From: Rhodocyclales bacterium GT-UBC
Lineage (GTDB): Bacteria; Pseudomonadota; Gammaproteobacteria; Burkholderiales; Rhodocyclaceae
Direction: 5' to 3'
NCBI GenBank assembly: GCA_003583745.1
Contig: QXPY01000010.1
Span: forward strand, 1-64,000
Length of the DNA stretch: 64,000 nt
How positions within the stretch are numbered: the stretch's first letter is position 1; every line of letters starts with the position of its first letter. Below are positions 32,614 through 40,794 of the stretch, piece by piece. The translations under genes and the position numbers were made by a program. The notes under the pieces were generated by a model. The model had not been told where the DNA came from, did not search any database, and worked only from the letters and a program-made list of their open reading frames with translations.

Positions 32614-32626
32614 GTTGGATGCGACG

Positions 32627-33481
32627 ATGACGGCACATATTATTGACGGCAAGGCGTTGGCCGAAACCCTTCGCCAGAGTTTCAAGGCCCGCGTGGAAGC
32701 GCTGGCCGCCAAGGGCCACAAGCCCGGTCTGGTGGTCATTCTGGTGGGTGAAGACCCGGCTTCGCAGGTCTATGTCAAGAACAAGGTCAATGGCTGCCTG
32801 GCCATCGGCATGCATTCCGAGAAGATCGTCTACGATGCGGGCGTCGATCAACAGGTCGTTCTCGACAAGATCGCCGAGCTCAATGCCGATCCGAACATCC
32901 ATGGCATTCTGGTGCAATTGCCGCTGCCCAAGCATTTCGACGAAGAAAAAGTGCTCGAAGCCATTTCCGCCGAAAAGGATGTCGACGGTTTCCATGCCGA
33001 AAACGTCGGTGCGCTGGCCCAGGGCAATCCGCGCTTTATTCCCTGCACGCCCTATGGCGTGATGAAGATGTTCGAACAGGGCAAGGTCGATTTGACCGGC
33101 CAGGAAGCCGTCGTCATCGGGCGTTCCAACATTGTGGGCAAGCCGATGGCCCTGCTGCTGATCAATGCCGGCGCTACCGTCACCGTTTGCAACTCGCGGA
33201 CCCGCGACCTGAAGTTCCACACCAGTCGTGCCGACATCGTCGTCGCTGCAGTCGGCAAGCCGAAGTTCGTGACCGGCGACATGATCAAGCCGGGTGCCGT
33301 CGTCATCGACGTCGGCATCAACCGACTGCCGGACGGCAAGCTCTGCGGCGACGTCGATTTCGCCAGTTGTGCCGAAGTCGCCAGCCAGATCACCCCGGTG
33401 CCGGGTGGGGTCGGTCCGATGACCATCACCATGCTGCTGGCCAATACCATTGAAGCTGCTGAAAGAAAGGCCGGACTGTGA
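32627..33481 (+). CDS. folD: Bifunctional methylene-THF dehydrogenase/methenyl-THF cyclohydrolase FolD
   Basis: Interconverts 5,10-methylene- and 10-formyl-tetrahydrofolate, supplying one-carbon units for purine synthesis. The start at 32627 gives 284 residues. Active-site motifs are the YVKNKVNGC lysine segment, [11 protein letters not shown], and the NADP loop [15 protein letters not shown] with the closing [11 protein letters not shown]. It overlaps purE by four bases (GTGA), tying folate and purine genes together. No clear Shine-Dalgarno before ATG. Confidence 0.97.
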   Translation: MTAHIIDGKALAETLRQSFKARVEALAAKGHKPGLVVILVGEDPASQVYVKNKVNGCLAIGMHSEKIVYDAGVDQQVVLDKIAELNADPNIHGILVQLPLPKHFDEEKVLEAISAEKDVDGFHAENVGALAQGNPRFIPCTPYGVMKMFEQGKVDLTGQEAVVIGRSNIVGKPMALLLINAGATVTVCNSRTRDLKFHTSRADIVVAAVGKPKFVTGDMIKPGAVVIDVGINRLPDGKLCGDVDFASCAEVASQITPVPGGVGPMTITMLLANTIEAAERKAGL

Positions 33482-33975
33482 GCAACAAGCAACCCCTGGT
33501 CGGTGTCGTCATGGGCTCCGATTCCGATTGGCCGACCATGCAGGCCGCGGCCGTGATCCTCAAGGAATTCGGTATCCCGTTCGAAGCGCGTGTCGTATCC
33601 GCCCACCGTACGCCCGATCTCTTGTTTGAATATGCCGAGACTGCGGGGCCGCGCGGCCTCCAGGCGATCATCGCCGGGGCAGGCGGTGCCGCCCATTTGC
33701 CGGGCATGCTGGCGGCCAAGACCACCGTGCCGGTGCTCGGCGTGCCGGTGCAGTCCAAGGCGCTGTCGGGGGTCGATTCGCTGCACTCGATCGTGCAGAT
33801 GCCCAAGGGCATCCCGGTTGCTACCTTCGCCATCGGCGAAGCCGGTGCCGCCAATGCCGCCCTCTTTGCCGTTGCCATGCTGGCCAATCGCGATGCCGAA
33901 CTGAACGGCAAGCTGCAGGCCTTCCGCCAGGCCCAGACCGACAAGGTGCTGGCGATGAAATTGCCGGAAGTATGA
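33478..33975 (+). CDS. purE: N5-carboxyaminoimidazole ribonucleotide mutase PurE
   Basis: Class I PurE, converting N5-CAIR (made by PurK) to CAIR in de novo purine synthesis. 165 residues, GTG start inside the folD stop. Signatures: [14 protein letters not shown] at the N-terminus, VVSAHRTPD (catalytic His), [13 protein letters not shown] and [10 protein letters not shown]. Coupled to purK by a four-base ATGA overlap. Confidence 0.97.
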   Translation: MSNKQPLVGVVMGSDSDWPTMQAAAVILKEFGIPFEARVVSAHRTPDLLFEYAETAGPRGLQAIIAGAGGAAHLPGMLAAKTTVPVLGVPVQSKALSGVDSLHSIVQMPKGIPVATFAIGEAGAANAALFAVAMLANRDAELNGKLQAFRQAQTDKVLAMKLPEV

Positions 33976-35132
33976 GTCGCATGGCTTCGAATCTGATCCT
34001 GCCGCCCGCGACGCTGGGCATGCTCGGTGGCGGCCAGCTTGGCCGCTTTTTCGTTACGGCCGCCCACGAACTTGGCTACCAGGTCTGGGTGCTCGATCCG
34101 GATGCTAACAGTCCGGCCGGGCAAATCGCCGAACGGCATTTCTGCGTGTCCTACGACGACTACGCCGTGCTCGACGAATTTGCCGCCGGTTGTGCCGCGA
34201 TTACCACCGAGTTCGAGAATGTGCCGGCCGATACGCTCGACTATCTGGCCAAGTTCGTGCCGGTCCGTCCCTCGGCGTCGGCGGTGGCCGTCTGCCAGAA
34301 CCGGATTGCCGAAAAGTCCTTCCTGCGCGACAACGGCCTGCCGCATGGCCCGTTCGCCGCTATTCGCAGCGAGGACGACTTGAGGCAGGCACCGGTCGCG
34401 CTGTTCCCGGCCATCCTCAAAGTCGCCCGCTTCGGTTACGACGGCAAGGGGCAGGCCACGGTCAACAATCTCGAAGAAGCCCTGATCGCCTTCGGCCGCT
34501 TCAAGGGCGAGGCTTGCGTGCTTGAGCAGCGCCTCAGCCTCGATTACGAGGTGTCGGTGGTGCTGGCGCGCGATGAGCAAGGTGGCGTGCAGTGCTTCCC
34601 GACCGGCGAAAACCAGCACACCAACGGAATTCTCGATGTCTCCATCGTGCCGGCCCGGGCTTCGGCCTGCGTGCGCAGCGATGCCGAAGAAGTCGCCGCG
34701 CGGATTGCCGAAAAGCTCGGCTACATCGGCACCATGGGGGTCGAGTTCTTCATCAGTCGTGGCCAGTTGATCGTCAATGAAATGGCGCCGCGGCCGCACA
34801 ACAGCGGCCACTACACCATCGATGCCTGCATCACCGACCAGTTCGAGCAACAGGTGCGGGCCTTGTGCGGCTTGCCACTGGGCGAGGCGCGGGCGCATTC
34901 GGCGGCGGTGATGGTCAACCTGTTGGGCGATCTCTGGTACGAAGGCGATACTTATCGTGAGCCGGATTGGCAGAAGCTGCATGCCGTGCCCAATCTGAAA
35001 CTCCATTTGTACGGCAAGCATCATGCTCGTCCGGGGCGCAAGATGGGGCATTTCACGGTGATTGGCGAAGATGCCGAGGCGGTCCAGAAGGCGGCCCTGG
35101 CGGCTCGTGCCGCGATCGGTATCACGGACTGA
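33972..35132 (+). CDS. purK: N5-carboxyaminoimidazole ribonucleotide synthase PurK
   Basis: ATP-grasp enzyme carboxylating AIR with bicarbonate to N5-CAIR, the substrate of PurE. 386 residues. Features: [13 protein letters not shown] nucleotide-like loop at the N-terminus, ATP-grasp [18 protein letters not shown], metal-binding [16 protein letters not shown]. Its stop shares one base with the next gene. Confidence 0.97.
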   Translation: MSRMASNLILPPATLGMLGGGQLGRFFVTAAHELGYQVWVLDPDANSPAGQIAERHFCVSYDDYAVLDEFAAGCAAITTEFENVPADTLDYLAKFVPVRPSASAVAVCQNRIAEKSFLRDNGLPHGPFAAIRSEDDLRQAPVALFPAILKVARFGYDGKGQATVNNLEEALIAFGRFKGEACVLEQRLSLDYEVSVVLARDEQGGVQCFPTGENQHTNGILDVSIVPARASACVRSDAEEVAARIAEKLGYIGTMGVEFFISRGQLIVNEMAPRPHNSGHYTIDACITDQFEQQVRALCGLPLGEARAHSAAVMVNLLGDLWYEGDTYREPDWQKLHAVPNLKLHLYGKHHARPGRKMGHFTVIGEDAEAVQKAALAARAAIGITD

Positions 35133-36127
35133 TGACGCCCAGCGAAGCGGATTACCAGCGCGCCGTCGAACTGCTGCGCGCCGGCGAACTGGTCGCCCTG
35201 CCCACCGAGACGGTGTATGGCCTGGGCGCCGATGCGGCCAATCCGGCTGCCGTAGCCAAGATCTTTGCTGCCAAGGGACGGCCGGCCGACCATCCGCTGA
35301 TCGTCCATCTGGCCGGCCATGATGCAGTCGAGCACTGGGCCGAGCAGGTTCCGGCCGTCGCCTGGGAGTTGATGGAAACCTTCTGGCCTGGTCCGCTGAC
35401 CTTGATCCTGAAAAAGCAGGCCTGGGTGCCGGATGCCGTGACCGGCGGTCAGGATACCGTTGGCTTGCGCGTGCCTGGGCATCCGGTGGCGCTCGAATTG
35501 CTGCGCCGCTTCGCTGCGGCGAGCGGCGCGCATGCCGGCATTGCCGCGCCTTCGGCCAACCGCTTCGGGCGGATCAGCCCGACCACGGCAGCTCATGTTG
35601 CCGAAGAACTGGGCGACGGCGTGCCGCTGATCCTCGATGGTGGCGCCTGTGCCGTCGGCATCGAATCGACCATCGTCGATTGCTCACGGGCCGAGCCGGT
35701 CGTGCTGCGCCCCGGCCATATCGCACCGAGCCATCTCGAAGCGGTGCTCGGGCGCATCCCCGCTATTGAAACGGCGCATGGCGCACCGCGAGTTTCCGGT
35801 TCGCTGGAGGCGCATTACGCGCCACAAACGCCGATGCGCCTGGTGGCCAGCGAACGCTTGCTCGATTTTCTCAATGCCCAGCGTCACAAGGGCGACCGTT
35901 GTGCTGTCATCGGCCACAGCCAGCCGCCGCAAGCCGGCATGCCGCATCTCTGGCGCATGTTGCCGGCCGATCCGGTCGGCTATGCCCACGATCTCTATGG
36001 TGCGTTGCGCGACATGGACCATGCCGGCGTTGCGTTGATTGCCGTCGAAGCCCTGCCCGAGGGGGCCGCCTGGGCGGCCGTCGCCGACCGCTTGCGGCGT
36101 GCCGTCGCTGGTGCCGGACAGGCCTGA
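35132..36127 (+). CDS. L-threonylcarbamoyladenylate synthase, Sua5/YwlC type
   Basis: Makes threonylcarbamoyl-AMP from threonine, bicarbonate and ATP for the t6A37 modification of ANN-decoding tRNAs. The 331-residue length shows the long Sua5 type: an N-terminal YrdC domain (LPTETVYGLGADA, KGRPADHPLIVH, APSANRFGRISPTTAAHV, GIESTIVD) plus a C-terminal Sua5 domain of about 120 residues. The start at 35132 overlaps the purK stop (TGATG). Last gene of the folD-purE-purK run. Confidence 0.93.
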   Translation: MTPSEADYQRAVELLRAGELVALPTETVYGLGADAANPAAVAKIFAAKGRPADHPLIVHLAGHDAVEHWAEQVPAVAWELMETFWPGPLTLILKKQAWVPDAVTGGQDTVGLRVPGHPVALELLRRFAAASGAHAGIAAPSANRFGRISPTTAAHVAEELGDGVPLILDGGACAVGIESTIVDCSRAEPVVLRPGHIAPSHLEAVLGRIPAIETAHGAPRVSGSLEAHYAPQTPMRLVASERLLDFLNAQRHKGDRCAVIGHSQPPQAGMPHLWRMLPADPVGYAHDLYGALRDMDHAGVALIAVEALPEGAAWAAVADRLRRAVAGAGQA

Positions 36128-36150
36128 AAGGAGAAACGGACCGGCCTGTC

Positions 36151-36181
36151 TTGCTTGCCGGCTGCTTTACGCTGCTATAAT
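36151..36181 (+). promoter_or_regulatory. tRNA-Ala promoter
   Basis: Consensus TATAAT at 36176-36181, followed by CGCGG. A TTGC-type -35 candidate lies at 36151-36160 (TTGCTTGCCG), with spacing 15 or 19 depending on the hexamer chosen. Confidence 0.65.
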
Positions 36182-36190
36182 CGCGGCTTC

Positions 36191-36266
<76 letters not shown>

Positions 36267-36283
36267 ACCTATTATTGAACAAT

Positions 36284-36308
36284 AGCCCTGATCAGTCAGG
36301 GCTTTGTT
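36284..36308 (+). terminator. tRNA-Ala terminator
   Basis: AGCCCTGA (36284-36291), loop TCAG, TCAGGGCT (36296-36303), followed by TTGTTTATTT, 18 bases after the tRNA. Confidence 0.8.
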
Positions 36309-36547
36309 TATTTCAGCTTCAAGAAATGCGCTGCGCTCTGTAGTCCGGATTGGATAAGCTCATTTTGGCGTCGGGTGCCGGTTTGTCAGCCTGCTTGTTG
36401 AATCCCCGTTATTATGGCGTTTGCATTGGATGCTCGCTAGAATGGCTGTCTTTGGCGATTCAGCGTGCCCTGTCCGGTGGATCGGGGTGATCTGCCAAGT
36501 TTCCCTTTGCTGCAAACTGGATGGCTTTTTCTGGGGGTGTTGGAATC

Positions 36548-36814
36548 ATGACTCGTGTTATCCGCCTCGGTGATCCGACCACACATGGCGGCGTGGTGGT
36601 CAGTGCGGCTCCGAACAGCGAAGCAAACGACATCCGGATTGCCCGGCTGGGCGACAAGGTGACTTGTCCGATACCCGGCCATGGTATGGTGACGATCGTT
36701 GAAGGGGACCCCAATTGGACGATCGATGGCATTCCGGTGGCCTTGGAGGGTCACAAGACCAGTTGCGGCGCTGCTCTGATTTCTACTCTGCCGACGCTCG
36801 ATCGAACCAGCTGA
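36548..36814 (+). CDS. PAAR-domain protein
   Basis: 88 residues from ATG 36548. The PAAR fold is suggested by IRLGDPTTHGGVVV near the start, then IARLGDKVTCPIPGHG and a closing VALEGHKTSCGAAL with conserved Gly, His and Cys that may bind metal. PAAR proteins sharpen the VgrG spike of type VI secretion systems and carry effectors. Here it is a stand-alone domain with no vgrG, hcp or tss genes nearby, so it may be an orphan tip or part of a scattered system. Lies 280 bases after tRNA-Ala. Confidence 0.85.
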   Translation: MTRVIRLGDPTTHGGVVVSAAPNSEANDIRIARLGDKVTCPIPGHGMVTIVEGDPNWTIDGIPVALEGHKTSCGAALISTLPTLDRTS

Positions 36815-36972
36815 TTAGCCGCCTATGGCGGGACGAGAGTGCTGTATCACCTGGTTCGGGTTGGGTGTTACGCGACGGCTCATGATAAATTCGGGCGAGT
36901 CCGGTTGACCAGTCAAGGTGGCCGGGCGGGACTTGAAAGCTGGCTCAAGGTTTCTCTGGGAAGGTTGGAGTC

Positions 36973-37182
36973 GTGTATCGCGTTGTGACCAAGTGTCTGG
37001 ATCATCGAGGCAAATGGCTGATTGAGTATGGTCCGTGGCTCCCCGATTATCACGCTGCCGAGGGATGGGTCGAAGAATTGCAACGGCTCGGCTACATCGC
37101 GACGATCGAGGCCATGAAGGGCAGCATTTCCGGTGCGTCGAACGATCAGGATTTCATGAATGCCTTGTCGAGTATGGCGTGA
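36973..37182 (+). CDS. Small protein of unknown function (69 residues)
   Basis: GTG start at 36973 with AAGGTTGGAG upstream. It is soluble and compact with Trp and aromatic residues (WLIEYGPWLPDYHAAEGWVEELQRLGY) and no membrane segment. Composition is that of a real folded protein: the segment after residue 15 resembles a small alpha/beta domain in which gaps in sequence number are addressed to paired residues, but no family is recognised. Sits downstream of the PAAR gene on the same strand; a functional link (for example a partner or immunity-like role) is only speculation. Confidence 0.5.
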   Translation: MYRVVTKCLDHRGKWLIEYGPWLPDYHAAEGWVEELQRLGYIATIEAMKGSISGASNDQDFMNALSSMA

Positions 37183-37358
37183 TGGCCTGATCGAGCGGGC
37201 GGCGTGCAATTGCGAGAAGTCATGACTGCGTGGTCGAGCCGTGCGGCTCAGGCTGTCTTTCAGGCGTAATACGGGAATACCCTTGCTCGCTCGCGGTTGT
37301 GGGTTTTATTTTTAGCGGCTAGCATCGTCCGTCAATTGTCTTACTGAATCGAAAGACC

Positions 37359-37685
37359 ATGGCTATCCGCCTTCGTTATCTGCCACTTTCCGACGTTACG
37401 GAAGGGATGGTGCTCGGTGCGCCGCTGATGTTGCCGGAGCATGGTGTCAGCACCTTCAGTCTGCCTCTCGGGCATGTGCTGACGGATACGAATCTGCATC
37501 AGATGGCGGTGCGTCATGCCGAGTTCGTCTGCATTCAGCAGGAAGACACGCGCAGTGATGACGAACGGGCCGCCGAAATCGCCGAAAGCGAAGACCGGGT
37601 TCGCCATATTTTTCGTACTGCCGATTTGAGCGAGCCGTTGATGGCGCGTTTGTACGGGGCCGTACTGGCCTATCGGAGGCAGTGA
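37359..37685 (+). CDS. Unknown protein, partner of the HDOD gene
   Basis: 108 residues. The opening IRLRYLPLSDVTEGMVLGAPLML resembles the start of N-terminal domains found in front of HD-GYP/HDOD output domains (a beta-rich segment with the VTEGMVLG turn), followed by an acidic helical tail. It overlaps the HDOD gene start by one base, so the two are made together and may form a split two-gene version of a usually fused protein. No catalytic motif. Confidence 0.7.
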   Translation: MAIRLRYLPLSDVTEGMVLGAPLMLPEHGVSTFSLPLGHVLTDTNLHQMAVRHAEFVCIQQEDTRSDDERAAEIAESEDRVRHIFRTADLSEPLMARLYGAVLAYRRQ

Positions 37686-38524
37686 TGAGCTTGCACCTGA
37701 ACGAATCGGAAGTCAGGACGCGGGCGATCAACCTGCCTGCTTTTCCCCGCGTGGTGAATGACATTCTCGGAACGCTGGAGGATGAAAATGCGACGCTCGG
37801 GGCCTTGGCCCGCTTTGTCGAATGCGACCCGGTGATTACCGCACGTATCGTCTCGGCTGCCAATGCTGCCGCCATGGGGGGGCATACGGCGGTTGAGTTG
37901 AAAAACGTCAAGATGGCGATTTCCTTGATCGGCATGTCGCGGGTTCGGGAAATCGTTCTCGCCGTCAGCATGGCCGAGTTCGCCCGCAAGAGCGGAATTT
38001 CCGCCTATTACTGGGAACACAGCGTGGCTGTGGCGATTACGGCCCAGGAGTTGGGGCGTTTTTCTCATGCGTCGGCGGATTACGCACTGGTCGCCGGCTT
38101 GCTGCACGATATCGGTCAATTGTGGATGGCGCGTTTTTATCCGCTTGAATTCCAGATGGTGCGGAATGCCGTCAATGTCAGCAATCGGAGCATCATCGAA
38201 ATCGAACAGCACTATTTCGGCATCGATCACTGTTTGATCGGCGGCATTCTGGCCGAACAATGGGCCTTGCCGGCATCGATTGTCGCGGCTGTCCGCCATC
38301 ATCACGATCCCGGCCCGCAGCTCAGCGAAAAGCTGGTCGCATTGATCCACGTGGCCGAAGTTCTTTCCAATGCCCTCGACCTGACTTCGCGCGAAGAAAA
38401 TCAGGTTTCGAGCATTTCCGAAGGTGCCTGTGCCGCAATCGGCCTCGACTGGGAGCAGGATATGAGCGTCTTGTTCGGGCGAATCGAAGCCCGAACCGAG
38501 TTCGCCTGTCGGGTATTCCGCTGA
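37685..38524 (+). CDS. HDOD-domain signalling protein
   Basis: 279 residues. HDOD features: LPAFPRVVNDILGTLEDENATL followed by VECDPVITARIVSAANAAAM, ISLIGMSRVREIVLAVSM, and a degenerate HD signature VAGLLHDIGQLWMARFYP, with a late AVRHHHDPG. Such proteins transmit signals, often linked to c-di-GMP or stress, without known catalysis. The ATG at 37685 shares a base with the previous stop; a GTG one codon earlier is also possible. Confidence 0.9.
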   Translation: MSLHLNESEVRTRAINLPAFPRVVNDILGTLEDENATLGALARFVECDPVITARIVSAANAAAMGGHTAVELKNVKMAISLIGMSRVREIVLAVSMAEFARKSGISAYYWEHSVAVAITAQELGRFSHASADYALVAGLLHDIGQLWMARFYPLEFQMVRNAVNVSNRSIIEIEQHYFGIDHCLIGGILAEQWALPASIVAAVRHHHDPGPQLSEKLVALIHVAEVLSNALDLTSREENQVSSISEGACAAIGLDWEQDMSVLFGRIEARTEFACRVFR

Positions 38525-38585
38525 GCCGATGTCGGGCTGGTCGCTATGGTAAGGTCGGACCAGGATTTCACACGGACAAAACTGG

Positions 38586-38960
38586 ATGAGTTGGGAAAAA
38601 GTCGTACAGCCCTCGATCACCGAGCGAGGGCTGCGTGTGGCCTTGATTTTTGCCTTGGCCGCCGAGCGCCTGTCGCTCTATTACGAGCATAGCCAGTGGT
38701 TGAGCGAAACTCAGGGGGCAACGCTGGCGGCAGACTGGCTGGCGCGCTCGAAACGGACCCTACCCTTGGCCGAACGGCGCCAGCTTTCGGCACTGAGCGA
38801 TCAGTTGGCACGGCAGATCGGCGACGCCTTGTCCCGCGAGGCAGGGATGTTCACCGCCCATGAAATGATGGAGTCGCTCGATCCCAATCACCAGTCGGAA
38901 ATCGCCGGCGCCTTGTTGCAGGAGTGCGAGCGCCTGCTCGACAGCATCGCACTGGGCTGA
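38586..38960 (+). CDS. Unknown soluble helical protein
   Basis: 124 residues, mostly alpha-helical (ALIFALAAERLSLYYEHSQWLS, RRQLSALSDQLARQIGDALS), with no signal peptide or membrane helix. It starts 61 bases after the HDOD gene on the same strand and is convergent with the ParB gene seven bases beyond. No family recognised; reads like a small regulatory or scaffold protein. Confidence 0.6.
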   Translation: MSWEKVVQPSITERGLRVALIFALAAERLSLYYEHSQWLSETQGATLAADWLARSKRTLPLAERRQLSALSDQLARQIGDALSREAGMFTAHEMMESLDPNHQSEIAGALLQECERLLDSIALG

Positions 38961-38967
38961 TCGTCGT

Positions 38968-39909
38968 TCAGGTGCCCTCGCCTTTCATGGCGAGAAACTC
39001 GTCCACCAGTCGGGCCAGGATTTCATCCTCATTGCCATCATCCAGGCCGAGAATGCGAGCCACCATCCGCACCTTGCCCGGATTGACCCGGGATGTCGCC
39101 GTTATCGTCGATTCCGCTAGCGTACTCGGGTTGGCGGCCAGGGACGGCGCCTCTTCCCACGGCGGTGTCGTCGGGGAAGATGCGGCCGGGCTGCTAGCCG
39201 GGGGCGGGCTGGTCACTTCGCCGGCTGCGCCGTCGTCGCCCGATTCTTCCTTCTTGCGGCGACGCCCGCCGGCTTCCTGCAAGGCATTGTCTACGACCTT
39301 GGCGGGTAGTTTCTCGCCCTCGGGCAATTGTTCGATTTGAACAATCAGGGTTTCCGCCTTCGCCTCGTTTTTCTGGGCCAGTTTTTCGAGCTTGACGGCG
39401 GCACCGGTACTGGAGATTTTCCCGGCGTCGAGGAGCGCGCTGACCTTCGGGGAAAGATTGGCGGCGGCGGTGGCTTGGCTCAGCCAAGTCGGGCTGCGGG
39501 CAAAATGCTCGGCCGCTGCTTCCTGGGTTTCGAAACGTTCGGCGATATGCTGAATGGCATTGGCCATGTCGCGTGGTTCCAGCGCAGCCCGCACACCGAG
39601 GCCGAGGTTTTCGAATACGCGGATTTCCAGGGCTTCCTCGGGCGAGCAGGCACGCACCAGGACCGGCAGGGTTGTTTCGCCCGCCAGTCGGGCGGCGCGC
39701 CAGCGCCGTTCGCCGACGATCAGGCGGTATACGCCGGCGGTATCGGCGGGTTGGACGACGAGTGGATGAATCAGGCCTTTTTTCTCAATGGAATTGGCCA
39801 AGCCGCGCAAGCTGGCTTCGTCGATATTTTGTCTGGGATGGGTCGGATCGGGAATGATCTGTTCGATATCGACTAACAGAAATTGGGCTTCGTTGGTCTT
39901 GAAGGTCAT
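38968..39909 (-). CDS. ParB/RepB/Spo0J-type DNA-binding protein, orphan
   Basis: About 313 residues from the ATG at 39909 (AAGGTGG just before it); ATGs at 39933 and 39954 are alternatives. The N-terminal ParB/sulfiredoxin-like domain has VDIEQIIPDPTHPRQNIDE and the CTP-binding-type box GERRWRAARLAGE, then the helix-turn-helix region (HFARSPTWLSQATAAANLSP), then a Lys/Glu linker and a Pro/Ser/Thr-rich stretch before a C-terminal helix that may dimerise. Composition and domain order resemble KorB of plasmids. No parA or parS-like array is adjacent, so it is not an obvious segregation pair. Confidence 0.85.
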   Translation of the reverse strand: MTFKTNEAQFLLVDIEQIIPDPTHPRQNIDEASLRGLANSIEKKGLIHPLVVQPADTAGVYRLIVGERRWRAARLAGETTLPVLVRACSPEEALEIRVFENLGLGVRAALEPRDMANAIQHIAERFETQEAAAEHFARSPTWLSQATAAANLSPKVSALLDAGKISSTGAAVKLEKLAQKNEAKAETLIVQIEQLPEGEKLPAKVVDNALQEAGGRRRKKEESGDDGAAGEVTSPPPASSPAASSPTTPPWEEAPSLAANPSTLAESTITATSRVNPGKVRMVARILGLDDGNEDEILARLVDEFLAMKGEGT

Positions 39910-40196
39910 GGCCACCTTGCTGAAAAGACCCATCCGCAGCGTCTGCCGATGCATGTTGCGGAAGGGTAAAGGGGCGGCATGTTCCTTGTTTTTTGCACGT
40001 ATTTCAAGGCTTATTCACCCCGTTCGGACTATCGGCTTATGACCTTTTGCCTAAGGGATTTCCCGTAGCCCCCTTGCCAATGGGGCGGAATCTACCAATA
40101 CTCTGCTGACGTGGGGATATTGCCTGCATCAGGTGCTGCGACCAACCCCACGAGCAGGGTTGTTAAAACAAATATATCCAATGATGGAGTCGAGAC

Positions 40197-40781
40197 ATGA
40201 CACTTGCTGCCAAGGTGCGTACGCACAAACTATCCCCCAATGCCTCATTGTGTGCTTCCGGTTATAACCAGGTCGGTGCCGATTCGCCAGCCGTGGAAGC
40301 GATGACTGATTTTTCCCGAACGCAGGCGGTGACGATCAACGCCGGCGCCTCTCTGCGCGAGGCCAATGCCACGATGATTTCACGTGGCGTGCGGCTGTTG
40401 ATGGTGACAGGGAGCGACGATCAGGTCGAGGGCCTGATTACCGCCCGCGACCTGCTTGGCGAGAAGCCGATGCAGATTGCCCAGGCACGCAATGGCAAGC
40501 GCGATGATCTGGTGGTCAAGGATCTGATGTGCCCGGTCGGCAATATCGATACCCTTTATCTCGGTGAGGTGATGAATGCCCGCGTGATCGATATTCTCAA
40601 TGCGCTGAAGAATCAGGGGCGCCAGCACATCATGGTCGAGGACGTCGACCCTGCGACCGGCTTGCCACGTGTGCGCGGAATCTTCTCGGCAACCCAGATC
40701 GGGCGTTTGCTCGGCGTGCCGGTGCTGGGCTTCGAACTGGCGAGTACGTTCGCCGAGATCGAGGCCGCGCTGGCCAACTGA
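40197..40781 (+). CDS. CBS-domain protein
   Basis: 194 residues with a tandem CBS (Bateman) module from about residue 35: INAGASLREANATMISRGVRLLMVTGSDDQVEGLITARDLL for the first, and DILNALKNQGRQHIMVEDVDPATGLPRVRGIFSATQIGRLLG for the second. CBS pairs bind adenosyl ligands and sense energy state. The sigma-54 activator gene begins 13 bases later and is probably co-transcribed, so this may be its sensor partner. An AT-rich promoter region (TTGTTAAAACAAATATATCC) precedes it. Confidence 0.85.
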   Translation: MTLAAKVRTHKLSPNASLCASGYNQVGADSPAVEAMTDFSRTQAVTINAGASLREANATMISRGVRLLMVTGSDDQVEGLITARDLLGEKPMQIAQARNGKRDDLVVKDLMCPVGNIDTLYLGEVMNARVIDILNALKNQGRQHIMVEDVDPATGLPRVRGIFSATQIGRLLGVPVLGFELASTFAEIEAALAN

Positions 40782-40794
40782 TCGTCCTTGACCG

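Larger units (their letters stand above)
32240..32626. other. 387-base divergent intergenic region between aceE and folD
   Basis: Contains no convincing gene. It is AT-richer than its surroundings in the middle (about 32340-32450). It holds the aceE leader dyad, presumably the aceE promoter, the folD -10 box near 32559 and a strong hairpin plus T tract just before folD. A short frame opposite (32439-32636) lacks family features and is treated as noise. Confidence 0.7.
32627..36127 (+). other. folD-purE-purK-Sua5 overlapping operon
   Basis: Four genes with 1-4 base overlaps throughout, so one transcript and coupled translation. It groups one-carbon supply (FolD), two purine steps (PurE, PurK) and an ATP-dependent tRNA modification enzyme. 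The transcript should end before the tRNA promoter; no hairpin was seen between 36128 and 36150. Confidence 0.75.
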
